In this document: positions 39,858 through 49,803 of the stretch, one piece after another | How positions within the stretch are numbered: position 1 is the stretch's first letter | Layout: every line of letters begins with the position of its first letter | DNA from: Calothrix membranacea FACHB-236 | GTDB taxonomy: Bacteria > Cyanobacteriota > Cyanobacteriia > Cyanobacteriales > Nostocaceae | Assembly (NCBI RefSeq): GCF_014696315.1 | Contig: NZ_JACJPX010000026.1 | Span: forward strand, 1 to 64,000 | Direction: 5' to 3' | DNA: 64,000 nucleotides | The notes under the pieces: model-generated | What the model saw: only the letters and a program-made list of their open reading frames with translations | What the model was told of the DNA's origin: nothing | Databases searched by the model: none | Translations under genes and position numbers: made by a program

Positions 39858-40694
39858 TGAGGGCAATATCACTAGAAGTACGTAGGTGAAATGCTTTTTT
39901 GCAAGATTTGGAGGAAATGAAAAGTTCCAAAAATGACCATTAATCCTTGACTCTTGACCATTAACCCTTGACTCTTACTAGGCTACCCTTATAGCATATA
40001 ATATATGTACTTGTTACCTAATTCATGATAAATTTGAGTATAGTCACGGTTTTTTCTGTTATTTATGTAAAATTACTGATAGCTTTTACAAATATTTCAT
40101 AAAGATGTAACTAATTAACTATATATGAAATACCAATATTTTTAATAAAGAAAGACTATGACTTACTCAGTGCCATCTAATGCAGCAATATAAAGGCTTT
40201 ATTTTCAGGAGATGATGATTCAGTATTTTAATGGATATAGGATTTTATGAACTTAGCAAATATATCGGTTTTTACTAGGAAATAAGAATTTTTATATTTT
40301 TTTAAATATTTTCTGCCAGTAATTTTTTATCTTTAGAATATGCTGGTTTTTATAAATGATTAAATTCCATATTTAACCATTAATGCTTAATATATGGAAA
40401 ATACATAAACCATTTTACCTTCTCAAGGAATATTCAGTAATTATACTGTTTGAAAATGATTAGGGAAAAGCTGAAAGTATTTTCATCACACATTTCGTTG
40501 CAACTACAGTTGAGGTAAATTCTTAAAAGGAGATTAAAGTTACAAGAAAAAATTAAATTAGGTAGTAAAACAAACAAATATAGGGTAAACTTCCCTAACC
40601 AAAAATACTGAAGTACTCAGTATTATTTAAGTAAAAACATCAAGTTTTACCAAATCATCCTTTTGAAATTTTAAATAGGGTAAAAAGCAAAGCA
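39858..40694. other. Long AT-rich intergenic region, no gene seen
   Basis: About 840 bp without a convincing ORF lie upstream of the GGDEF gene. Short cttgactcttgacc repeats occur at 39950-39977. The rest is AT-rich and could hide a small RNA or a long leader, but nothing specific is supported. Confidence 0.5.
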
Positions 40695-41720
40695 ATGAAT
40701 ATTTCCATTCTGGTCTTTGGGTGCCATAAATTTCTAAACACACTTCCAGATCAGATCCGTTATGCCAAAGCTTTTAACGTAGAAGTTATTGACAGTTTTG
40801 ATCGGGCAGTTTCATATATTCAAAGCACACCTCCAGACATAATAATTGTGCAGGCTAGTATTGATGGCAGTATAGAACTCTGTACCTGGTTGAAAGACCA
40901 AGTAAAGCTATCTTGGATCTACTGCATTCTTTTGGAAGACCGTTCTCAGCACATTATTGAAAGAGCTAATTATGGCTGGGAATGGGATTTAGAAATGACT
41001 TCCGCTGCTTTAAAACAGGGAGCTGATGCTTATATTTGGCAAGTAAATGCAGAAAAAGCCAGCGATAATTTATCAGAAGTAACTGCTAATCATCGGCTGA
41101 TATTAGCTCAATTGTCAGTAGGCTTACGCAAGGCAGAAAAGTATCGTGATTTGATGCGTAAAAATGATTTATTATCATCAATTGCCTTAGCAGATTCCTT
41201 GACAGAATTAAATAACCGTCGCGCTTTAGAATGGGATTTAGCACGACAAATTCAAAAAGCTCGCGATCAGCAACTTTCTTTGAGTTTAATTATTTTTGAT
41301 GTAGATTTCTTTAAGAAAGTCAATGATACTTACGGGCATTTAGTAGGCGATCGCTTATTGCAATTATTGGCTACTCGTATACGTCACAATTTACGTTTCC
41401 AAGATACAGCCTTTCGCTATGGTGGAGAAGAATTCGTGATTCTGTTAGCTAATACAGCTGGCGAAGAAGCCGCAATTGTGGCGCGTCGTCTCAATCGTAT
41501 AGTTAGCGAACAACCATTTGCGATTAACAATCAACTGTGCATTAATGTCACCATTAGTTTGGGTACTGCTTCACTACAAGGCGATGATGACGCGCAAGGA
41601 ATGAGTCTATTACATCGTGCCGATCAGTGCCTCTTAGAAGCTAAAAACAGCGGACGTAATCGTGTCATTAGTTGGGAAAGCTTCTGTCGTATCCCGTATT
41701 TACAAGTCGCTTCTTCATAA
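40695..41720 (+). CDS. Diguanylate cyclase with degenerate receiver domain
   Basis: The 341-residue protein has an N-terminal receiver-like fold (about 1-140) in which the usual phosphoacceptor strand reads DIIIVQASIDG, so the Asp is missing. An insertion after LLEDRSQH (NYGWEWDLEM) is unusual. The GGDEF domain (about 165-335) is intact: DSLTELNNRRALEWDL, DVDFFKKVNDTYGH, the inhibitory RxxD site as RFQD, and active site RYGGEEF. It should make cyclic di-GMP under product control, with input that is not classic phosphorylation. Confidence 0.9.
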   Translation: MNISILVFGCHKFLNTLPDQIRYAKAFNVEVIDSFDRAVSYIQSTPPDIIIVQASIDGSIELCTWLKDQVKLSWIYCILLEDRSQHIIERANYGWEWDLEMTSAALKQGADAYIWQVNAEKASDNLSEVTANHRLILAQLSVGLRKAEKYRDLMRKNDLLSSIALADSLTELNNRRALEWDLARQIQKARDQQLSLSLIIFDVDFFKKVNDTYGHLVGDRLLQLLATRIRHNLRFQDTAFRYGGEEFVILLANTAGEEAAIVARRLNRIVSEQPFAINNQLCINVTISLGTASLQGDDDAQGMSLLHRADQCLLEAKNSGRNRVISWESFCRIPYLQVASS

Positions 41721-41897
41721 AATCAAGATTTAATTCTGCTATTGCCATTTGGTATTGAACATTTCTTTTTAAGAACTTATTCCCAACACCTAGAACACCA
41801 CAGCATGAATTAACATACTATTCCTCATGCTGCAAAAGCCTAGAATATAAATCTTTTGACTTTTGAGTTTTGACTTTTGACTTGACAATTGTGTTCC

Positions 41898-42608
41898 CTA
41901 TTTCCCAGCACTTGGTAACTCATGGACTCCAAGTTGAGCATTATTAATCGCAATTTGACACTCTGCTATCGATGCATTTTGCCGCATAGCATCAACTAAA
42001 GCTTTATAACTAGACCAATTTTCTTGGAGTAGGTTTTTGGCTTGGAGAGTATGAAAGCGTTGTTTCTGTTGAGCATTAGCACCAGAAAAGCCAATATTTG
42101 CTAATACACCTACTAGCTTAGTGCGATCGTCAGCACCACCTTGAGCATTTTGGAAAACCAATGTTTCTGCCGCAATCCCAGCCATCCAAACAGTGCAGTA
42201 GCGATCCAAGATGTGTGCGCTAATTTTACCCGCTTCAAGTTGAGATACTAATTCCACATCATTAAAGGTGACACCACCTTGCCCTGGCTGTCCCTGTTTC
42301 CAAGCTTCCCACGCACTGAGAGTATAAGCACTAATTGGGATACCCAGCAGGTTTGCAACCAGAAAATGCCCTGCTTCGTGATGCAAAATGCGATCGCGGT
42401 GTTCACTTGTAAAACCAGCCAGCCAATCTAAAAGAATAGTACCGCCTTTTCCCTGCAAGCTGAAACTGTCGAAGGTTGCTATCCCCAAAATAGCAAAAGT
42501 GGCAACTGCGGGGATTGCAGGTGAAAGATTCAGCAATGGCCCCAACAGCACCGATAGAGTCATTAAAAAGATAGATATGGCAATTAAATTCAGGGCAGTT
42601 TGGCTCAT
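41898..42608 (-). CDS. FtsH-like (M41) zinc protease domain without AAA module
   Basis: The 236-residue protein has an N-terminal membrane region (about 7-47, two hydrophobic segments) and an M41-type zinc site HEAGH at 77-81 (RILHHEAGHFLVANLLGIP). A downstream acidic stretch (QGGADDRTKLVG) is placed like the third zinc ligand of FtsH. The ATPase domain that normally precedes it is absent. It may act as an ATP-independent membrane protease or as a regulator of FtsH hexamers. The catalytic residues appear intact. Confidence 0.82.
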   Translation of the reverse strand: MSQTALNLIAISIFLMTLSVLLGPLLNLSPAIPAVATFAILGIATFDSFSLQGKGGTILLDWLAGFTSEHRDRILHHEAGHFLVANLLGIPISAYTLSAWEAWKQGQPGQGGVTFNDVELVSQLEAGKISAHILDRYCTVWMAGIAAETLVFQNAQGGADDRTKLVGVLANIGFSGANAQQKQRFHTLQAKNLLQENWSSYKALVDAMRQNASIAECQIAINNAQLGVHELPSAGK

Positions 42609-42668
42609 ACTAAGTTTTATGAATGCAGCTTAATCTTTCTTTATTATGAGCCGATCTGCAAATGATAT

Positions 42669-42995
42669 TCAGTTTTTCCAGGTATTAGGTACGTTAATTT
42701 TTAAACTTCCATAAATTTTTTGCACAACACCGTCCAATACTCTCCACAAAGACGAGGCATTCAAAAAACTGGGAAACAATACAGGTTCAATCTCAACATC
42801 TGCCATCACTGCATCCAGTTCAGCCTCACTCAGATGTTCCTCCCATAATCCTTCTTCAACCAAGTTATTGGACAGAAAAATAATCCGTTCACGCAACAAC
42901 TTTAATTGTTCATGCCGTGGTACAGCAGGTAAGCGAATGGTACAAGGACAAGTCCCAAACAACACAACTACTTTTCCTGGGAGATATGGCGGCAT
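42669..42995 (-). CDS. Unrecognised 108-residue protein
   Basis: The protein has no known motif. It contains VVVLFGTCPCTIRLPAVPRH, an acidic helix (EEHLSEAELDAVMADVEIEP) and VLDGVVQKIYGSLKI. It lies 24 bp downstream of the InsA-like gene on the same strand, so the two are probably co-transcribed. It does not look like InsB or any transposase. Confidence 0.55.
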   Translation of the reverse strand: MPPYLPGKVVVLFGTCPCTIRLPAVPRHEQLKLLRERIIFLSNNLVEEGLWEEHLSEAELDAVMADVEIEPVLFPSFLNASSLWRVLDGVVQKIYGSLKINVPNTWKN

Positions 42996-43019
42996 AGTTT
43001 AAGAGTCTTTAAATCGCGA

Positions 43020-43430
43020 TCAATTTTGTGATTCTTCTTCACCTACCTTAATTGTACGCTCTTTTTTGTTAGCAGCATGAACAATCTTGACTACGGTATT
43101 ATAGGCTAATCCACTAATACGGCTAATACCTCTTAAACTAATACCATCAGCATAGGACTGTAACACAATTTGCACATCTTCTTGATTCACTTGCCGACGG
43201 TAATAAAATGTATTAAATGTTTCACTAAAAGTTTGTCGGCAATTGAGGCAAAAGTAGCGTTGGCTACCTTTACTTGTCTTGCCGTGTTTACGAGTATGAG
43301 TATGATTACATAAAGGACAGGGTACTGTCTGTTTGGCAAAACTTGTCGGCTTTTGATTGGGGAAACCACCATTTCGATAGGAAGCTATCACATTACTAGC
43401 GACTTTGTCCATTTCTAAGTGAACTGGCAT
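43020..43430 (-). CDS. IS1 InsA-like zinc-ribbon/HTH protein
   Basis: The 137-residue protein has a four-cysteine zinc ribbon (PCPLCNHTHTRKHGKT ... QRYFCLNCRQTFSE) and a helix-turn-helix (DGISLRGISRISGLAYNTVV), the layout of IS1 InsA. No InsB catalytic gene and no terminal inverted repeats were found, so it is either a relic or a domesticated DNA-binding protein. I use the ATG at 43428-43430, with AGGGAG ten bases upstream, not the longer TTG frame. Confidence 0.78.
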   Translation of the reverse strand: MPVHLEMDKVASNVIASYRNGGFPNQKPTSFAKQTVPCPLCNHTHTRKHGKTSKGSQRYFCLNCRQTFSETFNTFYYRRQVNQEDVQIVLQSYADGISLRGISRISGLAYNTVVKIVHAANKKERTIKVGEEESQN

Positions 43431-43705
43431 AAATTTCAATCTCCCTGGCAACAGAATTAAATTGGTAAGTATTGTTTGTGAAAGTAACGATCCACTGCTC
43501 ACACAACAACTATGAGAGTCAGATACCAACTGGGCATTAAACTCTAGTACAAACACTAGTTAAGAAATCTGAGGAAATTCTGAGGAAGCAATATTTTTGG
43601 CACAATATGGGTGATTACCAGTATTTTCATCAAAATACTGAGACCATCGCCCAGTCCTTTGCAGTCTTGATTTCAGCCTTTTCTGCCTAAGGAGAAATCA
43701 CTCAC

Positions 43706-46700
43706 ATGGATATTCCCAAATCATTGCTGATAGTTACAAAACATATGCCAGTGCTTGAGGTTATTCAATTGATGAATCAAGCTCAGACAAGTTATGCACT
43801 GGTTTTAGATGCCCAGAAATTAACTGGAATTGTCACAGTTAGAGACGTACTCGCTGCCACTAGTAATCAATCTGCATTGGCTGATATGACTGTTGTTGAA
43901 GTTATGAGTCAACCTGTAATTACCTTGAGTGCAGCAGAGGCAAAAAATTTATCCACAGTGGTACAAAAATTTCACCAATATGGAATCAGCCACTTACCTG
44001 TCTTAGATAATTACGGGCAAGTATTAAGTGTGGTTAACAAGGATGAAGTGATTGAGAGACTCTACCAAACTCTGAATTGCAAAACAGCAGAGTTGGAACG
44101 CGAAGTAGCTCAAACAGAGCAAATGAGCAAATTGATCGCATACAAAGAAAACTGTTATCAAGCATCACAAGCCATCATCCAAGATATTCTGGATAGTGCG
44201 ATCGCGACTTCGATTGTTAGTTTGCGTGTATTTTCCAACCATCAATGGCAATGTGACTATCAATCACCAGGTAGTGAAGTGCTATTTGGCTATACACCCG
44301 AAGAAATTCTCACTCAACAAGACCTTTGGATATCGCGAGTGCATCCAGAGGATCGAGAAAAAGTGATCGAACCTTTATTTGAGGATATTTTTGCTGGGCG
44401 TACAACCAATGTAGAGTATAGATTTCATCATAAAGACGGTTCACTACGCTGGATTTGTGCTATTTATACCTCCCGTTATGATGCTAGAGCTAACTGTTGG
44501 ATAGTCACAGGTACTAGTAGCGATATCAGCGATAGAAAACTGGCACAAAACACTTTATTAGAACAAGCCAAGCTCTTAGAGCTTTCTCATGATGCTATCA
44601 TAATTCGCAATCTCGATAATCAAATTACATTTTGGAACCACGGAGCAGAGCGAATTTACGGCTGGACAGCAAAAGAAGCAATGCACAAGAATAGTTATAC
44701 TCTTCTGGCAACTCAATTTCCTATACCTTTGGAGGAAGTCAACGCTTGCTTGATTAATGAAGGATATTGGGAAGGCGAATTAGTCCATTTTCAGCGAGAT
44801 GGTCAGAAAATCGTCGTAGAAAGTCGCTGGGCATTGTTCAAACAATCTGATGGTACACCCATATCTGTGTTGGAAATTAATCGAGATATTAGCAAGCGCA
44901 AACAAGCAGAGCTTACTTTGCAGGAACGAGAAGCGATGTTGCGCGGGATTGGAGATAACTTACCTAATGCAGCACTTTATCAAGTAATCCGTGAACTCGA
45001 TGGTAGCGATCGCTTTTCCTACCTGAGTGCTGGATGTGAGAGAATCATGGAAATTAGTGCGGAGGCGGCGCTACAAGATTCTAGTTTGCTGTATAGTCAG
45101 ATAATTGCAGAGGATGTACCTCGCCTACAGCAAGCTGTTGAGCAGTCGATGCAGCATATGTCTGTATTTGACATGCAATTGCGGATTAGAACCCCTAGTG
45201 GTAAAGGGAAATGGTTAGATTTATGTTCTACACCACGCAAGTTGCATGATGGACGGGTAGCTTGGGATGGTTTGATGGTGGATGTCACCGACATTAAACA
45301 AACTGAAGAAACCCTACGTAAGAGTGAAACCTTGTTGGCAGAATCCCAAAGAATTGCGCGTCTAGGTAACTGGGAGTGTGATGTCGCTACAGGTAAAGCT
45401 ACTTGGTCAAAAGAACTTTTCCGCCTTTTCAATCGCGATTTAGAAGCAGAACCCAACTATCAGGAATTATTCAGCTTATGGGATTCTGAAGGCGCGGAAA
45501 AATTACAGCAAGCCATTGAAGAAGCGATCGCTACTGGTAAATCCTACCACCTAATTCTGCGTGTACCCCAGTTTGATGGCTCTCATAGCTATTTAGAGGT
45601 GATTGGACATGCACAATCGAACGCCGAAGGTAAAGTGGTTCGCCTTTATGGAACTGCTCAAGATGTTACCGCTAGAGAAAAAGCACTCAACGAACGCCAA
45701 CGAGTAGAGCAAGCACTGCGCGAAAATGAAGCCTTTTTACGCAGTATCTACTATGGGGTAGGACTATCAATTTTTGTGATTGATGTTGTCGATGATTTTC
45801 GCTATGTGGGCTTAAACCCTACTCACAAGCATCTTACAGGACTCACAGCCGATGAATTACGTGGCAAACTACCTGAAGAAATCTTTCCCCCAATTGCAGC
45901 GGCGGCTGTACGACAGCATTATCAGGATTGTGTCCAAGCGGGGGAAACTATTACCTATGAAGAATGCTTACCTTTTCAAGGTAAGGATATTTGGTGGATT
46001 ACTAGCCTCACTCCTTTAAAAGATGAAAATTCCCGCGTATACCGCATTATTGGCAATAGTCTTAATATTAGCGATCGCAAACATACTGAACAAATATTAG
46101 AACTGCAAGCAATCATCACTCGCAATATGGCTGAGGGAATTTGCTTAATTCGAGCCAGTGATGGTGTTTTTGTCTATACTAATCGCAAATTTGAGCAGAT
46201 GTTTGGCTATGAACCTGGGGAATTAATTGGTCAACATGTATCGATTGTTAATTATGTAGATGCACATACTAATCCTAGAGACGTGGATAAAGCTATTACC
46301 GCCAAGCTGAGGCAAGATGGTGAAACAACTTATGAAGTTCACAATATCAAAAAAGATGGCACTCCTTTCTGGTGTTGTGCAACCGCATCGGTGTTTGAAC
46401 ATCCTGAATATGGAACTGTGTTTGTGGCTGTGCAACAAGATATTACAGAACAAAAAAAAGCTGAAGATAAACTTAAAGCATCCTTGAAAGAAAAAGAAGT
46501 TTTACTTAAGGAAATTCATCATCGTGTCAAAAACAACTTAGGAATTATTAGCAGTCTGCTACAAATGCAATGTAGGCGCATCCAAGATTCTCAAGCAATC
46601 TCTATCCTACTCGATAGCCAAAACCGCATTGCTTCCATTGCTTTAGTGCATGAAAAATTATACGGTTCCGATCATTTGAGTGATATTGATTTTGCTCAGT

Positions 46701-47134
46701 ACATTCTCGATTTAACAACTCATTTATTTAAATCTTATAATTTTAGTTCCAGTAATATCCAATTAAATATTCAAGTTGAACCTGTGCATCTAGATATTGA
46801 AACTGCCATTCCCTGCGGATTAATTATTAATGAACTAGTTTCAAATGCTTTAAAATACGCCTTTCCAGACCAGATCGCAGGTGAAATCCAAGTAAAATGC
46901 TACAAAAAATATGAATATTGCTCAAAGATTTCGCTGCAGCACGATTTAGTTCTGATTATCCGAGATAATGGTGTTGGACTACCTGCGGATTTTGATAGCA
47001 AAAAAGCAAGAACACTGGGAATGACCCTTCTTCATGGATTAGTAAAGCAGTTGAGGGGAACAGTTCAGATTGGCAACCAGCAGGGAACAGAGTTTAAAAT
47101 TATTTTTCCAAGAAGCAAGGTAGAAAAGCAATGA
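43706..47134 (+). CDS. Multi-PAS histidine kinase with CBS pair (CBS2-PAS6-HisKA_2-HATPase)
   Basis: The 1142-residue soluble sensor starts with a CBS domain pair (about 1-120: LTGIVTVRDVLAA; GISHLPVLDNYGQVLSVV), which usually binds adenine nucleotides. Six PAS domains follow (about 155-280, 285-400, 412-535, 540-660, 672-795, 800-920), ending in a HisKA_2 phosphoacceptor (KEIHHRVKNNLGIISSLLQM, His938/939) and an ATPase domain (NELVSNALKYAFPD, DNGVGLP). The stop overlaps the next start (ATGA), coupling it to a REC-PAS kinase. AGGAG lies 11 bases before the ATG. Confidence 0.93.
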   Translation: MDIPKSLLIVTKHMPVLEVIQLMNQAQTSYALVLDAQKLTGIVTVRDVLAATSNQSALADMTVVEVMSQPVITLSAAEAKNLSTVVQKFHQYGISHLPVLDNYGQVLSVVNKDEVIERLYQTLNCKTAELEREVAQTEQMSKLIAYKENCYQASQAIIQDILDSAIATSIVSLRVFSNHQWQCDYQSPGSEVLFGYTPEEILTQQDLWISRVHPEDREKVIEPLFEDIFAGRTTNVEYRFHHKDGSLRWICAIYTSRYDARANCWIVTGTSSDISDRKLAQNTLLEQAKLLELSHDAIIIRNLDNQITFWNHGAERIYGWTAKEAMHKNSYTLLATQFPIPLEEVNACLINEGYWEGELVHFQRDGQKIVVESRWALFKQSDGTPISVLEINRDISKRKQAELTLQEREAMLRGIGDNLPNAALYQVIRELDGSDRFSYLSAGCERIMEISAEAALQDSSLLYSQIIAEDVPRLQQAVEQSMQHMSVFDMQLRIRTPSGKGKWLDLCSTPRKLHDGRVAWDGLMVDVTDIKQTEETLRKSETLLAESQRIARLGNWECDVATGKATWSKELFRLFNRDLEAEPNYQELFSLWDSEGAEKLQQAIEEAIATGKSYHLILRVPQFDGSHSYLEVIGHAQSNAEGKVVRLYGTAQDVTAREKALNERQRVEQALRENEAFLRSIYYGVGLSIFVIDVVDDFRYVGLNPTHKHLTGLTADELRGKLPEEIFPPIAAAAVRQHYQDCVQAGETITYEECLPFQGKDIWWITSLTPLKDENSRVYRIIGNSLNISDRKHTEQILELQAIITRNMAEGICLIRASDGVFVYTNRKFEQMFGYEPGELIGQHVSIVNYVDAHTNPRDVDKAITAKLRQDGETTYEVHNIKKDGTPFWCCATASVFEHPEYGTVFVAVQQDITEQKKAEDKLKASLKEKEVLLKEIHHRVKNNLGIISSLLQMQCRRIQDSQAISILLDSQNRIASIALVHEKLYGSDHLSDIDFAQYILDLTTHLFKSYNFSSSNIQLNIQVEPVHLDIETAIPCGLIINELVSNALKYAFPDQIAGEIQVKCYKKYEYCSKISLQHDLVLIIRDNGVGLPADFDSKKARTLGMTLLHGLVKQLRGTVQIGNQQGTEFKIIFPRSKVEKQ

Positions 47135-48807
47135 GCATCTCATCAGCAGTCGAAACACCAAATATGATTCAAGTACTAGTTGTTGAAGATGAGTATATTC
47201 TTGCTATCAACCTCCAAGAAAGTTTAGAAGGTTTGGGCTACACAGTTGTAGATATTGTAGATTCTGCAGCCGAAGCAATTGAGAAAGCGAATGAGCTACG
47301 TCCAAACTTGATTTTGATGGATATTCGCTTGCGGGGAGAAATGGATGGTATCGAAGCAGCAGAGGAAATTTGGCGAAAGCTGCAAATCCCAGTAATTTAC
47401 TTAACAGGACACTCTGATAAAAGTACTGTCGAACGGGCAACTTTAACATCTCCCTTTGGATATATCCTCAAACCTGTTAGTGAACGAGAACTTTATGTTG
47501 CTATCCAAACAGCACTGGAACGCTATCAACGCGAGCAATTTTTAAGCACAGTCTTGCGGGGAATGGGTGAAGGTGTAATTGTGGCTGATTCTCAACTGCA
47601 AGTACAATACCTCAATCAAGTAGCCGAAACCTTAACTGGCTGGCGATTGGAAGAAGCTAAAAACCAGATGTTAAACGAAGTCGTGCAACTGATTGAGGAA
47701 CAAACTCAGCGTCCTGCAGAAAATCCGATCGCTATAGCTTTACAAACGCAAACTACTATCTATCTCAAAAATCGCATTTTACTGGTTACCAAAAACGGGA
47801 CAAAAATTCCTGTGGCTGATAGCGCTACTCCTGTGAGAGATAGAAGTGGAACCATCACCGGTGCTGTGATGGTTTTTCGTGATGACACACAACGCAGACT
47901 CAACGAAGAACGTAGCCTTGCAGCTGAGAGAGCTAGACAAATAGAAATTCAAATAGCAGAACTCCAACGACTAAACCAGTTGAAAGAAGATTTTTTGGCT
48001 ACTACTTCTCATGAAATGCGGATGCCTTTGTCAAATATTAAAATGGCAATTTCTCAGTTGGAAAATGTATTAAATCAACTGGGAATCTTGAATCATGAAG
48101 AAATGTCAGCCTCTGAGTCTGTAGCCAAATATTTAACTATTTTGCGTAGCCAGTGTGAACGAGAGCTAACATTAATAGATAATTTACTTGAAATGCGGAT
48201 GATTGATGCTGATGTTTATCCATTGCAACTAACTAAAATTAATCTGCACAGCTTTTTACAGCAAATTATTGATAGCTTCCAAGAGCTAGTGCAAGCACAA
48301 CAACAAATTTTAGAAATTAATATTGCCGCAGATTTATCACCTTTCGTTGCCGACCTCAATCTTTTAACTCGGATATTGACAGAATTACTAAATAATGCTT
48401 GTAAATATACACCATTACGTGAAAGAATTACCGTAAATGTCGAATATATATACCCAGAAAATAGCTACATAAATGAGCAGAGACAATCTCAGATATTAAG
48501 TAATTCTCTAGAACCCATATTGCAAATCAAAATTAGCAATTATGGTGTTGAGATTAAGCAAGAAGACCAAGCTTTAATCTTTGAACCTTTCTATCGGATT
48601 ACCAAAAATAAACCTCAACAAAAAACGACTATCTTTGACACAGATAACCAGATTCATCTCAGGAATCCTTTGCAAGATACTGGCGCTGGCTTGGGGCTAA
48701 CCTTAGTTAAAAAGTTAGTGGAACATCTGCAAGGAAGTATTGCAGTTAAGAGCAATCATATCTGCACAACATTTACTGTCTCACTACCGTTTATTCTGTC
48801 TCAGTAA
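47131..48807 (+). CDS. Hybrid kinase REC-PAS-HisKA-HATPase
   Basis: The 558-residue protein has a receiver (QVLVVEDEYILAINL, phosphoacceptor in LILMDIRLRGEMDG, ITGH-like YLTGHSD, YILKPV), a PAS (about 135-255), a HisKA helix (TTSHEMRMPLSNIKMA, near His293) and an ATPase domain (LNNACKYTP, GAGLGLTLV). The usual DxGxG N-box strand reads SNYGVEIK, so that part of the ATP lid is altered. ATGA overlap with the upstream CBS/PAS kinase suggests the receiver is its direct phosphorylation target, forming a relay. Confidence 0.9.
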   Translation: MSISSAVETPNMIQVLVVEDEYILAINLQESLEGLGYTVVDIVDSAAEAIEKANELRPNLILMDIRLRGEMDGIEAAEEIWRKLQIPVIYLTGHSDKSTVERATLTSPFGYILKPVSERELYVAIQTALERYQREQFLSTVLRGMGEGVIVADSQLQVQYLNQVAETLTGWRLEEAKNQMLNEVVQLIEEQTQRPAENPIAIALQTQTTIYLKNRILLVTKNGTKIPVADSATPVRDRSGTITGAVMVFRDDTQRRLNEERSLAAERARQIEIQIAELQRLNQLKEDFLATTSHEMRMPLSNIKMAISQLENVLNQLGILNHEEMSASESVAKYLTILRSQCERELTLIDNLLEMRMIDADVYPLQLTKINLHSFLQQIIDSFQELVQAQQQILEINIAADLSPFVADLNLLTRILTELLNNACKYTPLRERITVNVEYIYPENSYINEQRQSQILSNSLEPILQIKISNYGVEIKQEDQALIFEPFYRITKNKPQQKTTIFDTDNQIHLRNPLQDTGAGLGLTLVKKLVEHLQGSIAVKSNHICTTFTVSLPFILSQ

Positions 48808-48850
48808 TCAAAGAGAACAGGAAACCAGACAAAGGGATAGGGAGGAAGAA

Positions 48851-49705
48851 TTATTCAAAGACGACAGTTTTATTGGCATAGACTAAAACACGATTTTGCA
48901 AGTGCAAGCGTACGGCTCTAGCTAATACAACTCGCTCTAAATCTTTACCTTTTCTAATTAAATCTTCAACGTCATCGCGGTGGCTGACTCGCACCACATC
49001 CTGTTCAATAATGGGGCCAGCATCTAACTCAGGAGTAGCATAATGTGCCGTAGCTCCAATAATTTTAACTCCTCTGTCAAAAGCGCGGTGGTAAGGGTTT
49101 GCGCCTACAAAAGCAGGTAAAAATGAGTGATGAATATTAATAATTTGCGGAAATTTAGTAATAAAATCTGCGCTGACAATCTGCATATATTTTGCCAATA
49201 CAACTAAATCAATGTTGTATTGATGCAGTAATTCTAATTGTTTCAGTTCCTGTTCTGCTTTGTTTTCTTTAGTGATGGGAATGTAGTGATAATCAATGCC
49301 AAATTGCTCGGCTACTTTCTGCAGATTAGGATGATTACTAATAATTAGCGGAATCTCAGCAGCAAATTCCTTAGCACGATGTCGCCAAATTAAGTCAAAC
49401 AGACAATGGTCTTGCTTACTAACCCAGATAGCAATACGGGGTACAGTATCAGAAAAATGTAGTTCCCATTTCGCGCCTAAAGGTTGGGCAATGGCATTAA
49501 ATGCTGGCCCTATTAAATCTCGTGGCAGGTTAAACCCCTCTAGCTGCCATTCAATGCGGCTGAGAAACAACCCAGCACCAAAGTCTGTATGCTGATCGGC
49601 ATGGATAATATTGCCGCCATTAGAGTAGATAAAATTAGCAATTTTAGCCACTAATCCTCGCTGATCTGGGCAGGAAATAAGCAAGGTTGCTGTTGGTTTG
49701 GTCAT
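48851..49705 (-). CDS. purU: Formyltetrahydrofolate deformylase
   Basis: The 284-residue protein has an N-terminal ACT domain (ATLLISCPDQRGLVAKIANF) and a formyl-hydrolase domain with INIHHSFLPAFVGANPYHRA and IGATAHYATPELDAGPIIEQ. The Asn/His/Asp active-site set is present. It hydrolyses 10-formyl-THF to formate and THF, balancing one-carbon pools. I start at the ATG at 49703-49705; the 20 codons upstream (PITNYPMPHAPCPMPITND) are translated heptamer repeat, not protein. Confidence 0.94.
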   Translation of the reverse strand: MTKPTATLLISCPDQRGLVAKIANFIYSNGGNIIHADQHTDFGAGLFLSRIEWQLEGFNLPRDLIGPAFNAIAQPLGAKWELHFSDTVPRIAIWVSKQDHCLFDLIWRHRAKEFAAEIPLIISNHPNLQKVAEQFGIDYHYIPITKENKAEQELKQLELLHQYNIDLVVLAKYMQIVSADFITKFPQIINIHHSFLPAFVGANPYHRAFDRGVKIIGATAHYATPELDAGPIIEQDVVRVSHRDDVEDLIRKGKDLERVVLARAVRLHLQNRVLVYANKTVVFE

Positions 49706-49710
49706 GTCAT

Positions 49711-49803
49711 TTGTAATGGGCATGGGGCATGGGGCATGGGGCATTGGGTAATTGGTAATGGGCATTTCTCCCTTTCCCCCTTTCCCCTTGTCCCCTTCTC
49801 TCC
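49711..49803. repeat. Heptamer array upstream of purU and abutting the DUF4340 stop
   Basis: GGGCATG and GGTAATG units (49717-49765) continue into pyrimidine-rich CCCTTTCC/CCCCTTG units that end at the TAG of the DUF4340 gene. Confidence 0.85.
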
